A DNA stretch of 64,000 nucleotides, taken from NCBI GenBank assembly GCA_904374465.1, contig CAJFFY010000011.1:1-64000 (forward strand), in the 5' to 3' direction. Each line of letters starts with the position of its first letter. Positions within the stretch are counted from its first letter, which is position 1. This document shows positions 7,531-16,676 of this stretch, one piece after another. The notes beneath the pieces were generated by a model. The model was not told the origin of the DNA, did no database searches, and worked only from the letters and a program-made list of their open reading frames with translations. Both the position numbers and the translations under genes were made by a program. This DNA is from an uncultured Subdoligranulum sp. GTDB lineage: Bacteria; Bacillota; Clostridia; Oscillospirales; Ruminococcaceae.

Positions 7531-9210
7531 ATGATCACCATTCAAGGCAAGGGTGTTTCTGCCGGCGTGGGTGTCGGTCCGTTGTATTTTTACCGCCGCG
7601 CTACCGCCGAAATCAAACGCTATACCGTAGAAGATACCGAGGCTGAATGGCACCGTTTCAAAGGCGCCCAGACCGGCGCCATTGAGCAGCTGGGTGCTCT
7701 GGCCGAGCAGGCCCGCAAGGAGGCCGGCGACGAGGCCGCCATGCTGTTTGAAACGCATCAGATGATGGCTGAAGACCTGGACTACGAGGAAGCCATCGAA
7801 AACCTCATCACCAACGAAAAACTCAACGCCGAGGCTGCGGTCTCCGACGTGGCGGAGCAGTTCTCCGAAATGTTTGCCGCCATGGACGATGCCTATATGC
7901 AGGCGCGTGCCGCCGATGTCAAGGACGTCAGCCAGCGCATCCTGGGCATTCTGTGCGGCGTGGTGCAGGGCGGCATCGCCTCCGAAGTGCCGGTCCTGCT
8001 GGCCGCCGACGACCTGGCTCCCTCCGAGACCATCCAGCTGGACAAGACCAAGATCCTGGGTTTTGTCACGGCGGGCGGTTCCGGTTCCAGCCATACGGCC
8101 ATTCTGGCCCGCACCATGGGCATCCCGGCCATCGTCGGCCTGGGCGATGCCCTCAAGCCCGAGTATGAAGGCCGTCCGGCCATTGCGGACGGTAGCACCG
8201 GTGCCCTGGTTGTCGATCCCGACGACGACACCCGTGACCGCCTGCTGAAAAAGCGGGAAGAGCAGCTGCGCCTGCAGCGTCTGCTGGAGACCCTCAAGGG
8301 CCAGGCCAACGTCACCAAGGACGGCAAGACCATCCGCGTTTACTGCAACATCGGCTCCCCCGAGGACGTCCATGCCGTGCAGGTCAACGATGGCGGCGGC
8401 ATCGGTCTGTTCCGCAGCGAATTCCTCTACCTGAACAGCAAGGATTATCCCACCGAGGATGAGCAGTTTGAGGCCTACAAGACCGTTCTGTCCGACATGG
8501 ACGGCAAAGAGGTCATCATCCGCACGCTGGACATCGGCGCCGACAAGCAGATCGGCTACTTTAACCTGCCCAAGGAGGACAACCCTGCCATGGGCATGCG
8601 CGCCTTGCGCATCTGCCTGACCCGGCCGGAGATCTTCCGCACCCAGCTGCGCGCCCTCTTCCGGGCCTCTGCCTTCGGCAAGCTGGGCATCATGTTCCCC
8701 ATGGTTACCAGCGTCTGGGAAGTGCGGGAAGCCAAGCGCATGTGCGAGGAAGTCAAGCGTGACCTGAAGAAGGAGGGCATCCCCTTCGGCGATGACGTCC
8801 AGATCGGCATCATGATCGAGACGCCGGCCGCGGCCATCTGCAGCGACCGCCTGGCCAAGGAAGTGGACTTCTTCAGCATCGGTACCAACGACCTGACCCA
8901 GTACACCCTGGCCTGCGACCGTCAGAACAATGATCTGGGCCGCTTCTACGATCCCCATCACCTGTCGGTGCTGCGCCTGATCCAGATGGTCACCGAGAAT
9001 GCCCATAAGAACGGCATCTGGGTGGGCATCTGCGGCGAGCTGGGCGCGGACCTGACCCTCACCGAGACTTTCCTGGCCATCGGTGTGGACGAGCTGTCCG
9101 TTACGCCCCGTTCGGTGCTGCCGCTGCGCAATGCGGTCCGCATGACCGATACCCGCGAGACGGCGCCCCGCATCCTGGCGGATCTGGCCGAGGATTACAC
9201 CGCTCGCTGA
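7531..9210 (+). CDS. ptsI: PTS enzyme I (phosphoenolpyruvate-protein phosphotransferase)
   Basis: Transfers phosphate from phosphoenolpyruvate to HPr. It is a full-length protein of 559 residues: an HPr-binding helical domain (about 30-140), then the phosphohistidine domain with GGSGSSHTAILA (His188), then the PEP-binding barrel with GLFRSEFLY, GTNDLTQYT and the catalytic Cys in GICGELGAD. AGGAGG lies seven bases before the start. It probably forms an operon with ptsH. A strong terminator separates it from the convergent AAA+ gene. Confidence 0.96.
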   Translation: MITIQGKGVSAGVGVGPLYFYRRATAEIKRYTVEDTEAEWHRFKGAQTGAIEQLGALAEQARKEAGDEAAMLFETHQMMAEDLDYEEAIENLITNEKLNAEAAVSDVAEQFSEMFAAMDDAYMQARAADVKDVSQRILGILCGVVQGGIASEVPVLLAADDLAPSETIQLDKTKILGFVTAGGSGSSHTAILARTMGIPAIVGLGDALKPEYEGRPAIADGSTGALVVDPDDDTRDRLLKKREEQLRLQRLLETLKGQANVTKDGKTIRVYCNIGSPEDVHAVQVNDGGGIGLFRSEFLYLNSKDYPTEDEQFEAYKTVLSDMDGKEVIIRTLDIGADKQIGYFNLPKEDNPAMGMRALRICLTRPEIFRTQLRALFRASAFGKLGIMFPMVTSVWEVREAKRMCEEVKRDLKKEGIPFGDDVQIGIMIETPAAAICSDRLAKEVDFFSIGTNDLTQYTLACDRQNNDLGRFYDPHHLSVLRLIQMVTENAHKNGIWVGICGELGADLTLTETFLAIGVDELSVTPRSVLPLRNAVRMTDTRETAPRILADLAEDYTAR

Positions 9211-9252
9211 TGCACCATTGAGCATACTGTGCCCCGCAATCGTGGGGCAAAT

Positions 9253-9294
9253 TAAAAAAGCACAGGCTCCCTTTCGGGAGCCTGTGCTTTTTTG
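9253..9294. terminator. Bidirectional terminator ptsI / AAA+ gene
   Basis: Stem AGCACAGGCTCCC / GGGAGCCTGTGCT with a TTTC loop, A tract on one side and T tract on the other. It serves ptsI and the minus-strand operon that ends at 9300. Confidence 0.9.
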
Positions 9295-9299
9295 TTGGG

Positions 9300-11354
9300 T
9301 CAATCCAGCTCAAAGTCGCCGGGCAACAGCCGTTCCAGGTTGGCGTCCGGGTCGGCGATCAGCCGGCGGGATTGGTTCAGGATTGCCTTTTCCAGGGCGT
9401 TGCGGGCCATCCGGCCGTTGCCGTTGGTGGCGGCATCCTCTGCCTGTTTTCGGTCAAACCAGGCCGTCAGCGGCAGGCGACAGCTGTCATCCAGCAGGTA
9501 GCCTTTGCTCTGGGCCAGGGTCAGGGTGATGCGGTAAAGCTCTTCCCCCGTATAATCGGGGAACTCCATCTGGTTGGGAAAGCGGCTGGCCAGCCCGGAG
9601 TTGGCGCCCAGGAACAGCTCCATCTCTTTGGTGTAGCCTGCCAGAATCACCACCAGTTTATTGCGGTGGTCTTCAATGCCTTTGACCAGGGTGTCGATGG
9701 CTTCCAGGCCGAAGCTGTCCTCCCCGCCGCGGTAGAGGCTGTAGGCCTCGTCGATGAAAAGCACGCCGCCCAGGGCGCTCTGGATCACCGTGTTGGTCAG
9801 CGGGGCCGTGTGCCCCACATAGCGGCCCACCAGATCCGCCCGGGTTACCTCCACCAGCTGGCCGCCCCGCAAGGCGCCGATCGCCTTGAGATACTTGGAC
9901 AGGATGCGGGCAATGGTAGTTTTGCCTGTGCCGGGGTTGCCGGTAAAGATCATATGCATGTTCACATCGGCCACCGGCAGACCCTGGACCTTGCGGCGCT
10001 GCTGGGCCTGTACGTTGCGGGCGATGTCTCGGACGTACTCTTTGATCTCCTCCAGCCCCACAATGGCGGAAAGTTCCGCCTCCACGGCATCCACATCCCC
10101 ACGGTATTGCTGGGGCAGCAGTGCCAGCAGATCAAAGGGAGCGCCGTCGCCCACCGCCAGGAACAGCCGCCCGTTCTGGTCTGTCAGCCGGGCAGGGGTG
10201 CCATCGGCAGGTGCAGTGTCGGAGTCCAGCACATATTCGGCGATGGCGCGGTAGACCGTCTCGCAGAAATCCCGCATGGCCTGCATGCCGCTGGTCTTGC
10301 CGTACTGGGCGGCCAGCAGATCCCGTACACCGGTATCCATGGCCAACGCCAGGCCGCACTGCTTGCGCACCCTCTGGGCCAGGTAGTTCAGTTCCCGGGC
10401 AGCCACCGCCGCCAGTGCCTCCGGCGTGAAGGCTGCGGTGCGGCAGATGTCCCCGGCGATGGCGTCCACAAAGCGGGCGCCGAAGGTATCGGCCAGGGCC
10501 TCCTCCCCCTTGCGGGAGAAAAAGACAAAGTATTTGCCGCCGGCCTGCAATTCGCCCACGGCACCCGGTGCCAGGGCAGTGCCCACATCCACCAGGATGC
10601 CCCGCTGCAGCACATACCGGCTGGACAGCGCCAGCTTGCCCTCGATGGACAGGGTGGCCAGCATATGCAGATACCCGGCGGCACAACCCTCATAATGGTC
10701 AAAGGCCAGGACCTCCGCATCGGATTGCAACGCCGCATACAGGTCCTGCAGGAACAGTTTTTCCTGGGCGGGGCCGGGGTACAGGGCCAGATCCAGCGTC
10801 TCGATGGCGGCGCTGTGCAGAATGCCCCGGTCGGCCAGCTCCTCCACCACGCAGCGCAGGGCGTAGTGGCGGCCGGTACCGTCCGGACCGCAGAGCAGCA
10901 TCAGGTTCCTGGCCCGGGTGGTATCCCCGGCGTTCCCCAACACAAAAGGACGGCGAAATGCCTTGACCAGCGCTGTCACGAAGGCATCCTGGCCCAGCAC
11001 CTGGGCTTTGACCTTGTCGGCCACCCCGGTAAAATCCGGTCGAACCGGTTCAGCCGGAGTGGGATTCGGGGCCGCCACCGTGCCACCCAGCAGGCCGTCC
11101 TGCTGCAGCGAACGGGTCAGCTCACTGCTCATGCGGCGTACCTGGGCGGCGGTTTCCCGCCCGGCACGCTGCACCGTCTCCACCGCGGCGTCGGCCGCTC
11201 TGTGCCGTTTCTGGGCCGCGGTCAGGGCGTCCAGCTGAGCCTGCATCTCCTGCATGGCATTCTGGGCTGCCGCGGTCTGGCGGGCGTTGTCGGTGTATTT
11301 CCGGCCGCCCATCAGACCGCGGACCCAGGCGTCGTATTGATCCTCAAGACTCAT
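9300..11354 (-). CDS. Two-module AAA+ ATPase, CbxX/CfqX-like C-terminal module
   Basis: A cytoplasmic AAA+ protein of 684 residues. Residues 1-95 look helical and Ala/Gln-rich. A degenerate first ATPase-like module (about 110-330) has GPDGTGRH at 156-163 where Walker A (GxxGxGKT) should be; the Lys is replaced. A second module (about 425-684) is a canonical CbxX/CfqX-type ATPase: GNPGTGKTT at 472-480 and Walker B LFIDEAYSLY. Such ATPases remodel or load partner proteins. It is the last gene of an overlapping trio with a Cys-tailed membrane protein (11-base overlap) and a radical SAM enzyme, so its substrate may be one of those. AGGACC precedes the ATG. Confidence 0.85.
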   Translation of the reverse strand: MSLEDQYDAWVRGLMGGRKYTDNARQTAAAQNAMQEMQAQLDALTAAQKRHRAADAAVETVQRAGRETAAQVRRMSSELTRSLQQDGLLGGTVAAPNPTPAEPVRPDFTGVADKVKAQVLGQDAFVTALVKAFRRPFVLGNAGDTTRARNLMLLCGPDGTGRHYALRCVVEELADRGILHSAAIETLDLALYPGPAQEKLFLQDLYAALQSDAEVLAFDHYEGCAAGYLHMLATLSIEGKLALSSRYVLQRGILVDVGTALAPGAVGELQAGGKYFVFFSRKGEEALADTFGARFVDAIAGDICRTAAFTPEALAAVAARELNYLAQRVRKQCGLALAMDTGVRDLLAAQYGKTSGMQAMRDFCETVYRAIAEYVLDSDTAPADGTPARLTDQNGRLFLAVGDGAPFDLLALLPQQYRGDVDAVEAELSAIVGLEEIKEYVRDIARNVQAQQRRKVQGLPVADVNMHMIFTGNPGTGKTTIARILSKYLKAIGALRGGQLVEVTRADLVGRYVGHTAPLTNTVIQSALGGVLFIDEAYSLYRGGEDSFGLEAIDTLVKGIEDHRNKLVVILAGYTKEMELFLGANSGLASRFPNQMEFPDYTGEELYRITLTLAQSKGYLLDDSCRLPLTAWFDRKQAEDAATNGNGRMARNALEKAILNQSRRLIADPDANLERLLPGDFELD

Positions 11355-12501
11355 CTTGGTCCTCCGTTTCGGTGCGGGGCAGCTTCACGGTATAAAAATC
11401 CTTGACGCTGCAGCCCGCCCGGCCGCCACCCGCACAGGCGCAGGCGCAAGCACAGCTGGAAGCACAGGCACAGGCGCAGCTGAAATGATTGTTGTCACCG
11501 CCGCCTCGTCGTCCCACACCGCCGCCGCGGCTGGAACCGCCGCCCGGCTGGAAATTCTTGGGCGGGTCGGTGCGGTGGTACCCCGGCGGGGGCGGTGCCG
11601 TGCGGGCCCGGCGGATGACGTGAATGCCGTTGGTGTACCAGAACCAGTCCTCCGGGTCAATGCCGCCGCCCAGTCCGCCGCCCCAGGTGGGGGAGCGGGA
11701 AGCCAGCATCCCGAATACCGCAAAGAAAACAAACAGGAGGATGATGAGGGCCAGTGCCCACTGGGCCAGCTCATCCAGGTTGTCATCCGGGGTGCCGTAG
11801 TCTTCGGCAGTCATGGCGGCATCGGCCGCATAGCCCTCCGAGTAGGTGATGGGAACGGTCACGTGGACCTTGGCCGCCTGCCCGTGGGTCAGGGCGCCGA
11901 AATCCCACACAAGATAGTCTCCGTCCACGCCGGTGTTGTCGGCTATAAAGCCGTCTCCATTGCGCCAGCGGATCTGCATGTTGCCCACGCTCAGGTCATC
12001 GAACCAGCCGGGAGTAAAGGTGAAATTGGCGGTACCGTCATCATTGCGGGTGAACAGATGACTCTGATGGACCGAAAAGGCAAACTGGACGTTGCTTTCG
12101 CCGCCGTTCTGGGCGGCCACTTCGGGGGAATAATACCGGCGGGAGAACACCACCTTGGCGTAACTGCCGCCGTCATCGGTGTACTGCAGGTCGGCGATGG
12201 TGTCGGTCAGCGGAGTCAGGTCCTCCGCATGGGCGTTGGGCAGGCCGATCTTCACCCAGGAAAGGTACTGGGTGGCATCCCCGCCCAACACCTGCCAGTC
12301 AATGTCGTAGGTGATGTCCGCCGAACCGTCCTGGCGCAGATCCACCGTCACCACATAGCTGCGGATGTAATCCAGATCGCCTTCTTCGGCGTAGGGCGCC
12401 AGTTCGGTCCCGGCGGCACCGGCGGGCAGGGCCAGCACCACACAGCAAAGGAGCACGGCCAGCCACAGGGCCGCGCGGCGTACAAAAGAAAAACGGGTCA
12501 T
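11344..12501 (-). CDS. Signal-peptide membrane protein with cytoplasmic Cys-Ala repeat tail
   Basis: A protein of 385 residues that I do not recognise as a named family. Residues 1-30 form a signal peptide or anchor. About 45-225 is a beta-rich extracytoplasmic domain resembling DUF2207-type proteins. A single membrane helix lies at about 246-267. The tail is cytoplasmic by this topology: a Gly/Pro/Arg-rich stretch (PGGGSSRGGGVGRR near 319-332), then alternating Cys and Ala with Cys at 342, 344, 346, 350, 352, 354, 356 and 364, ending in GGGRAGCSVKDF and an acidic end. The ATG at 12501 overlaps the radical SAM stop codon as ATGA, so the two are translationally coupled. The tail is a plausible modification substrate or a metal-binding segment. 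Confidence 0.85.
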   Translation of the reverse strand: MTRFSFVRRAALWLAVLLCCVVLALPAGAAGTELAPYAEEGDLDYIRSYVVTVDLRQDGSADITYDIDWQVLGGDATQYLSWVKIGLPNAHAEDLTPLTDTIADLQYTDDGGSYAKVVFSRRYYSPEVAAQNGGESNVQFAFSVHQSHLFTRNDDGTANFTFTPGWFDDLSVGNMQIRWRNGDGFIADNTGVDGDYLVWDFGALTHGQAAKVHVTVPITYSEGYAADAAMTAEDYGTPDDNLDELAQWALALIILLFVFFAVFGMLASRSPTWGGGLGGGIDPEDWFWYTNGIHVIRRARTAPPPPGYHRTDPPKNFQPGGGSSRGGGVGRRGGGDNNHFSCACACASSCACACACAGGGRAGCSVKDFYTVKLPRTETEDQDES

Positions 12502-13886
12502 TGGCAGCCCTCCTGCAGGGGCGTTTCGCCCAGTTGGCAGCGGCGCTCCATGGCGGCGCTGGTGTTGCGGATGGTGCAGCAGTCCGGGCTGCGCCAGATG
12601 CGGTGCCAGGGGGTATGCAGCAGATTGCCCAGCCCCGGGCCAGACAGCCAGCTCTGGCAGGGCAGTACGGTGCCGTCCGGTGCAATGGCCATGTTGGACA
12701 GGCAGGCCCCGCAGCTGGGAATCTGGGTAAAGCCCAGCGCCCGCAGAGTTTCCTCGGGCAGCCAGCCGGGACTGGTGAAGTTGATCTCCATGCCGTGGGC
12801 GGTGGCGTATTCCATGGCGGGGCGCAATACAGCTACCAATTCGTCGGGGCTTAGCCGCTCGGCGCGGCTGGCGTCGGTGGTGGCGTTGCCGGCAGGGATC
12901 AGCCCGCTGCAGGTCAGGTACCGCACCCCCAGTTCCTCCGCAAAGCGTACGGTGGCCAGGTAATCCCGGTTCAGGCTGCACAGCGGGGTGTTCAGGCTGA
13001 CACTCAACCCGGCGGCCAGGGCGTTTTTGATGCCGCCCACCGTGTCGGTGTAGCCGTCCACCCCCACCAGCGTGTTGTGAATCTGGGCGTTGGCGGAGTA
13101 AAAGGTGATCTGTACGGCGTCCAGGCTGGCGTTTTTCAGGTCTTTGCACATGGCACTGGTCAGCATGCGGCCGTTGGTATTCAGCCGGGTCACAAACCAC
13201 TGCGCCGCCTGGACCAGCTTGACCAGGTCGTTGCGCAGGGTAGGCTCGCCGCCTGTAAAGGTCAGCTGAGGAATTCCCACGCTGCGGCACTTTTCAATGA
13301 CGGCCAGCCACTGGTCGGTATCCAGTTCGGGCGTGGCCCCCAGGGGTTGGTTGGCAGCGTAGCAGTGCAGGCATTTCTGGTTGCAGTGCCAGGCACCGTC
13401 CTTTTGCATGGAACTGATCATCAGGTCCATGCGATGGGGGGCGTTCATCCGGGCAGCATACTCTTTCAAGGAGAGGGGCTGCACATGCAGCGGCGGGGTT
13501 TTGCCCCGGGCCACGGCGCACAGACAGTCCAGCAGCAGCTGCAAATCCGATTCGATCTGCAGCGGCGGGGTACGGCGGTACACCTTGCGGGTGGCGGCCA
13601 CCGTCTGGGCGGTAACGGCGGACCAGTCGGCGCGGGACAGTTCCTTGCCGCTGTAAGGCTGCATGGCCTCGATGAGGTTGGTCAGCATAATGGCCCAGCT
13701 GATATGCAGGGGCAGAATGTCCTGCCCGTTGAGGATGGCCACAAAGGGGGTGTTGCGGTCCGGTTTATTGCAGGGAATCAGGTGGATGCGTACCACACCG
13801 GGACCGTCGGGGTCCAGGGTGATGTGCCGCACACGGGAAAGATGCCCGTGCAGAAAGGAATGTTCCGCATAGGTCAGATATTTCAT
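12498..13886 (-). CDS. Radical SAM/SPASM domain protein
   Basis: 462 residues. About 1-160 is an N-terminal extension of unknown fold. The radical SAM cluster motif CNQKCLHC has Cys at 168, 172 and 175, followed by the SAM-binding GGEP at 212. The C-terminal region has a SPASM-like Cys set (392, 395, 410, 436/437, 450, 461) with the typical APDGTVLPC around 402-410. SPASM enzymes commonly modify peptides, for example by forming thioethers at Cys. The next gene encodes a Cys-Ala repeat tail and overlaps this one by four bases. The start has GGAGGAAC about 11 bases upstream. The enzyme class is firm; the substrate is inferred from context. Confidence 0.9.
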   Translation of the reverse strand: MKYLTYAEHSFLHGHLSRVRHITLDPDGPGVVRIHLIPCNKPDRNTPFVAILNGQDILPLHISWAIMLTNLIEAMQPYSGKELSRADWSAVTAQTVAATRKVYRRTPPLQIESDLQLLLDCLCAVARGKTPPLHVQPLSLKEYAARMNAPHRMDLMISSMQKDGAWHCNQKCLHCYAANQPLGATPELDTDQWLAVIEKCRSVGIPQLTFTGGEPTLRNDLVKLVQAAQWFVTRLNTNGRMLTSAMCKDLKNASLDAVQITFYSANAQIHNTLVGVDGYTDTVGGIKNALAAGLSVSLNTPLCSLNRDYLATVRFAEELGVRYLTCSGLIPAGNATTDASRAERLSPDELVAVLRPAMEYATAHGMEINFTSPGWLPEETLRALGFTQIPSCGACLSNMAIAPDGTVLPCQSWLSGPGLGNLLHTPWHRIWRSPDCCTIRNTSAAMERRCQLGETPLQEGCQ

Positions 13887-13934
13887 CGGGGAAGGTTCCT
13901 CCGGTTAGTTACAGAATGGTTAAAATGTACAGAA

Positions 13935-13963
13935 ATTATACCATAAACCCGCCGCAAATACAA
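13935..13963 (-). promoter_or_regulatory. Promoter of the radical SAM operon
   Basis: On the minus strand TTGTAT (13963-13958), 17 bases, TATAAT (13940-13935), about 50 bases before the radical SAM start. It is the only promoter I see for the three-gene unit. Confidence 0.72.
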
Positions 13964-13969
13964 CTATAG

Positions 13970-14006
13970 TAAAAAAAGCCCGCCGGCCGGATACCGGCAG
14001 GCGGGT
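13970..14006 (-). terminator. Terminator of the YitT-type gene
   Basis: On the minus strand CCCGCC-TGCCGG / CCGGCC-GGCGGG stem followed by seven T residues. It separates the YitT-type gene from the radical SAM operon. Confidence 0.85.
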
Positions 14007-14017
14007 GAAAACAATCT

Positions 14018-14902
14018 TCAGATGGAGCGGAAGCCTTTGCCCACAATCTCGCTGCTGTTGACGATGGTGATGAAGGCGTGGGGATCATTGCGGCGCACAA
14101 AGCGGCGCAGATGCTGGGCCTGACCGCGGGTGAGCACCGTCATCAGCACCCACTTTTCCTCGTGGGTGTAGGCACCCTCGGCCCGCTCCTCGGTGGCCGA
14201 GCGGTGCAGCTCGTTGACGATGAAATCCCGCACGGGGCCGGGATTGGTGGTGACCACGGTGCAGACCTTGCGCAGGTTGATGCTCTCGATGGCGCTGTCC
14301 ACCACGGTGGTTTTGAGCACCATGCCCAGAATGCAGTACAACCCGGTGGCGGGGCCGTACAGGTAGGCGCCCACCAGTACAATGGCCAGATCGCTGATGA
14401 GCAGGGCGCGGCCGATTTCCAGGCTGGTGTATTTGTGCAGGATCATGGCCACGATGTCGGTGCCGCCGGTGGAGGCGCCGATGTTGAAAACGATGGCGCT
14501 GCCCACCGCGGGCAGAATGACGGCATAGCACAGTTCCAGAAAGACATCCTGGGTCAACGGATTGGTCAGCGGCCAGATCTTTTCACACAGGCTCACATAG
14601 AAGGACAGCGCAAAGGAGGAATAGATGGTCCAGCCCATGGAGCGCACGCCCAGAAAGGCGAAGCCCAGCAACACCAGGGCCGCGTTGACCACCCACATGA
14701 AGAAGCCCACATTCCATTTGGGGAACAGGGTGGACAGGATGATAGAAAGGCCCGACGTGCCGCCGAAGGCGAAGTGGTTGGGGGTCTTGAAGAGGGCAAT
14801 GCCCAGCGCCGTGGCAATGAGCCCGGCGTTGAGCAGCGCAAAAAACTTGGCATCGTCCACCAGTTCTTTTTTGGTGGGGCGCTGCTGCAACAGATTCAGC
14901 AT
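14018..14902 (-). CDS. YitT family membrane protein (DUF161 + DUF2179)
   Basis: 294 residues from the ATG at 14902, which has AGGAAAAGG eight bases upstream; a GTG at 14923 is possible but lacks a site. About five to six membrane segments span residues 25-215, with the glycine-rich TGGTDIVA motif. The C-terminal cytoplasmic DUF2179 domain (about 215-290) has a VLTRGQ motif. The function of the family is unproven. Its gene lies just downstream of prfC in the same direction. Confidence 0.9.
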   Translation of the reverse strand: MLNLLQQRPTKKELVDDAKFFALLNAGLIATALGIALFKTPNHFAFGGTSGLSIILSTLFPKWNVGFFMWVVNAALVLLGFAFLGVRSMGWTIYSSFALSFYVSLCEKIWPLTNPLTQDVFLELCYAVILPAVGSAIVFNIGASTGGTDIVAMILHKYTSLEIGRALLISDLAIVLVGAYLYGPATGLYCILGMVLKTTVVDSAIESINLRKVCTVVTTNPGPVRDFIVNELHRSATEERAEGAYTHEEKWVLMTVLTRGQAQHLRRFVRRNDPHAFITIVNSSEIVGKGFRSI

Positions 14903-14938
14903 AGATATTTTCCTTTTCCTCACACAGGCCGCAAGCCG

Positions 14939-16552
14939 TCAAAACGTCAGATTGCCAAACTCGGAAAGCCGCAGGTTCTCGTTGTGCTGCTCGGCCCAGT
15001 TGATGCTCCAGGAGCTGCCGAACAAAAGCAGATGGTTGCCCTTCAGGTCCTCGATGGGGCGGGTATCGCTGGTCAGGTCCAGATGCTTGGGGTCCAGTTC
15101 ATCGGGATCGTTCTGGATCCAGCGCAGGTATTCGTAGGGCAGCTGCTGCATCCGGATATCCACGTTGTACTCGTTTTTCAGGCGATATTCCAGCACTTCC
15201 AACTGCAGCACGCCCACAACGCCCACGATCACTTCCTCCATGCCGGCGCCCAGGTCGCGGAAGATCTGGATGGCACCCTCCTGGGCGATCTGCTCCATGC
15301 CCTTGACAAACTGCTTGCGCTTCATGGTATCCACCTGGGTCACCCGGGCAAAGTGTTCGGGGGCAAAGGTGGGAATGCCCGCAAACTGCACGTGGGGCTT
15401 GCCGGTGCACAGCGTGTCGCCGATGGAGAAGATGCCCGGGTCAAACAGACCGATGATGTCGCCGGCGTAGGCTTCGCTGACGATGGCCCGGTCGTCGGCC
15501 ATCAGGCTGGTGCCGGTGGCCAGTTTGATGTTCTTGCCCTCCTGCACATGGTAAGCCTCCATGCCGCGCTCAAACTTGCCGCTGCAGATGCGCAGGAAGG
15601 CGATGCGGTCCCGGTGGTTCTTGTTCATGTTGGCCTGGATCTTGAAAATGAAGCCGGAGAAATTCTCGCTGCAGGGATCCACCACCTCGCCCGAGAGGGC
15701 GTCCTTGCGGGGCAGCGGGGTGGGGGTCAGGCGCAGGAACTCCTTCAGGAAGGGCTCCACGCCGAAGTTGGTCAGTGCCGAACCAAAGAAAACCGGCGAC
15801 AGGGTGCCGTGGTGCACGGCGTCCAGATCGAATTCCTCGGCGGCGCCGTCCAGCAGTTCGATGTCCTCGGCCAGTTTCTGGTGGTTCTCGGCCCCGATCA
15901 GCTCGTCCAGCTTGGTGTCGCCCAGCTCGGCCTCAATTTCCTCCACCATCTTGACGCCGTTGGCGCGGCCGTCGCTCTCGAAGGCCAGCACCCGGCGGGC
16001 GTTGCGGTCGAACACACCCTTGAATCCCTTGCCGCAGCCGATGGGCCAGTTCATGGGGTAGGTCTTGATGCCCAGAATCTCCTCGATGTTGTCCATCAGT
16101 TCAAAGGGGTCCCGGGCCTCCCGGTCCATCTTGTTGATGAAGGTGAAGATGGGAATATGGCGCAGCGTGCAGACCTTGAACAGCTTGATGGTCTGGGCCT
16201 CCACGCCCTTGGCGGCGTCGATGACCATGACGGCGGAATCCGCCGCCATCAGGGTGCGGTAGGTATCTTCGCTGAAGTCCTGGTGACCCGGGGTGTCCAG
16301 AATGTTGATGCACTTGCCCTGGTAGTTGAACTGCAGTACCGAGGACGTGACGGAAATGCCGCGCTGCTTTTCGATGTCCATCCAGTCGGACACGGCGTGT
16401 TTGGCACTCTGTTTGCCTTTGACCGAACCGGCCGTCTGGATAGCGCCCCCGTACAGCAGCAGCTTTTCGGTCAGGGTGGTTTTACCGGCATCGGGGTGCG
16501 AGATGATCGCAAAGGTGCGCCGGCTTTCGATTTGTTCGCGCAATGATGGCAT
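14939..16552 (-). CDS. prfC: Peptide chain release factor 3
   Basis: A translational GTPase of 537 residues that recycles RF1/RF2 after termination. G1 is SHPDAGKTTL near residue 18, G3 is DTPGHQDF, G4 is NKMDREARDP, and the switch region RGISVTSSV is typical of RF3. Length and domain order (G domain, beta domain II, C-terminal domain III) are normal. It is divergent from the oxidoreductase gene at 16737. Confidence 0.96.
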   Translation of the reverse strand: MPSLREQIESRRTFAIISHPDAGKTTLTEKLLLYGGAIQTAGSVKGKQSAKHAVSDWMDIEKQRGISVTSSVLQFNYQGKCINILDTPGHQDFSEDTYRTLMAADSAVMVIDAAKGVEAQTIKLFKVCTLRHIPIFTFINKMDREARDPFELMDNIEEILGIKTYPMNWPIGCGKGFKGVFDRNARRVLAFESDGRANGVKMVEEIEAELGDTKLDELIGAENHQKLAEDIELLDGAAEEFDLDAVHHGTLSPVFFGSALTNFGVEPFLKEFLRLTPTPLPRKDALSGEVVDPCSENFSGFIFKIQANMNKNHRDRIAFLRICSGKFERGMEAYHVQEGKNIKLATGTSLMADDRAIVSEAYAGDIIGLFDPGIFSIGDTLCTGKPHVQFAGIPTFAPEHFARVTQVDTMKRKQFVKGMEQIAQEGAIQIFRDLGAGMEEVIVGVVGVLQLEVLEYRLKNEYNVDIRMQQLPYEYLRWIQNDPDELDPKHLDLTSDTRPIEDLKGNHLLLFGSSWSINWAEQHNENLRLSEFGNLTF

Positions 16553-16647
16553 GAACGATACTCCTTCTTAACTTATATACATGTGACGGATGTTCCACAA
16601 AGCAATGTCACATCGGGGCACACTCCTCTACTATACTAACGTACCCT

Positions 16648-16676
16648 ATCATACATGGTTTTGGCCGGAATTGCAA
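16648..16676 (-). promoter_or_regulatory. Promoter of prfC
   Basis: On the minus strand TTGCAA (16676-16671), 17 bases, TATGAT (16653-16648). The -35 hexamer is its own reverse complement and is also the -35 of the divergent promoter. Confidence 0.68.

Noticed and set aside
7177..9303. A 708-residue minus-strand frame across ptsH and ptsI
   Set aside because: ptsH and ptsI are unmistakable; the reverse frame has no start signals.
14078..16546. A long plus-strand open frame (822 residues) opposite prfC and the YitT gene
   Set aside because: It mirrors real minus-strand genes with clear families. GC-rich third positions keep the antisense frame open. It has no ribosome binding site and its protein is His/Gly-rich nonsense.
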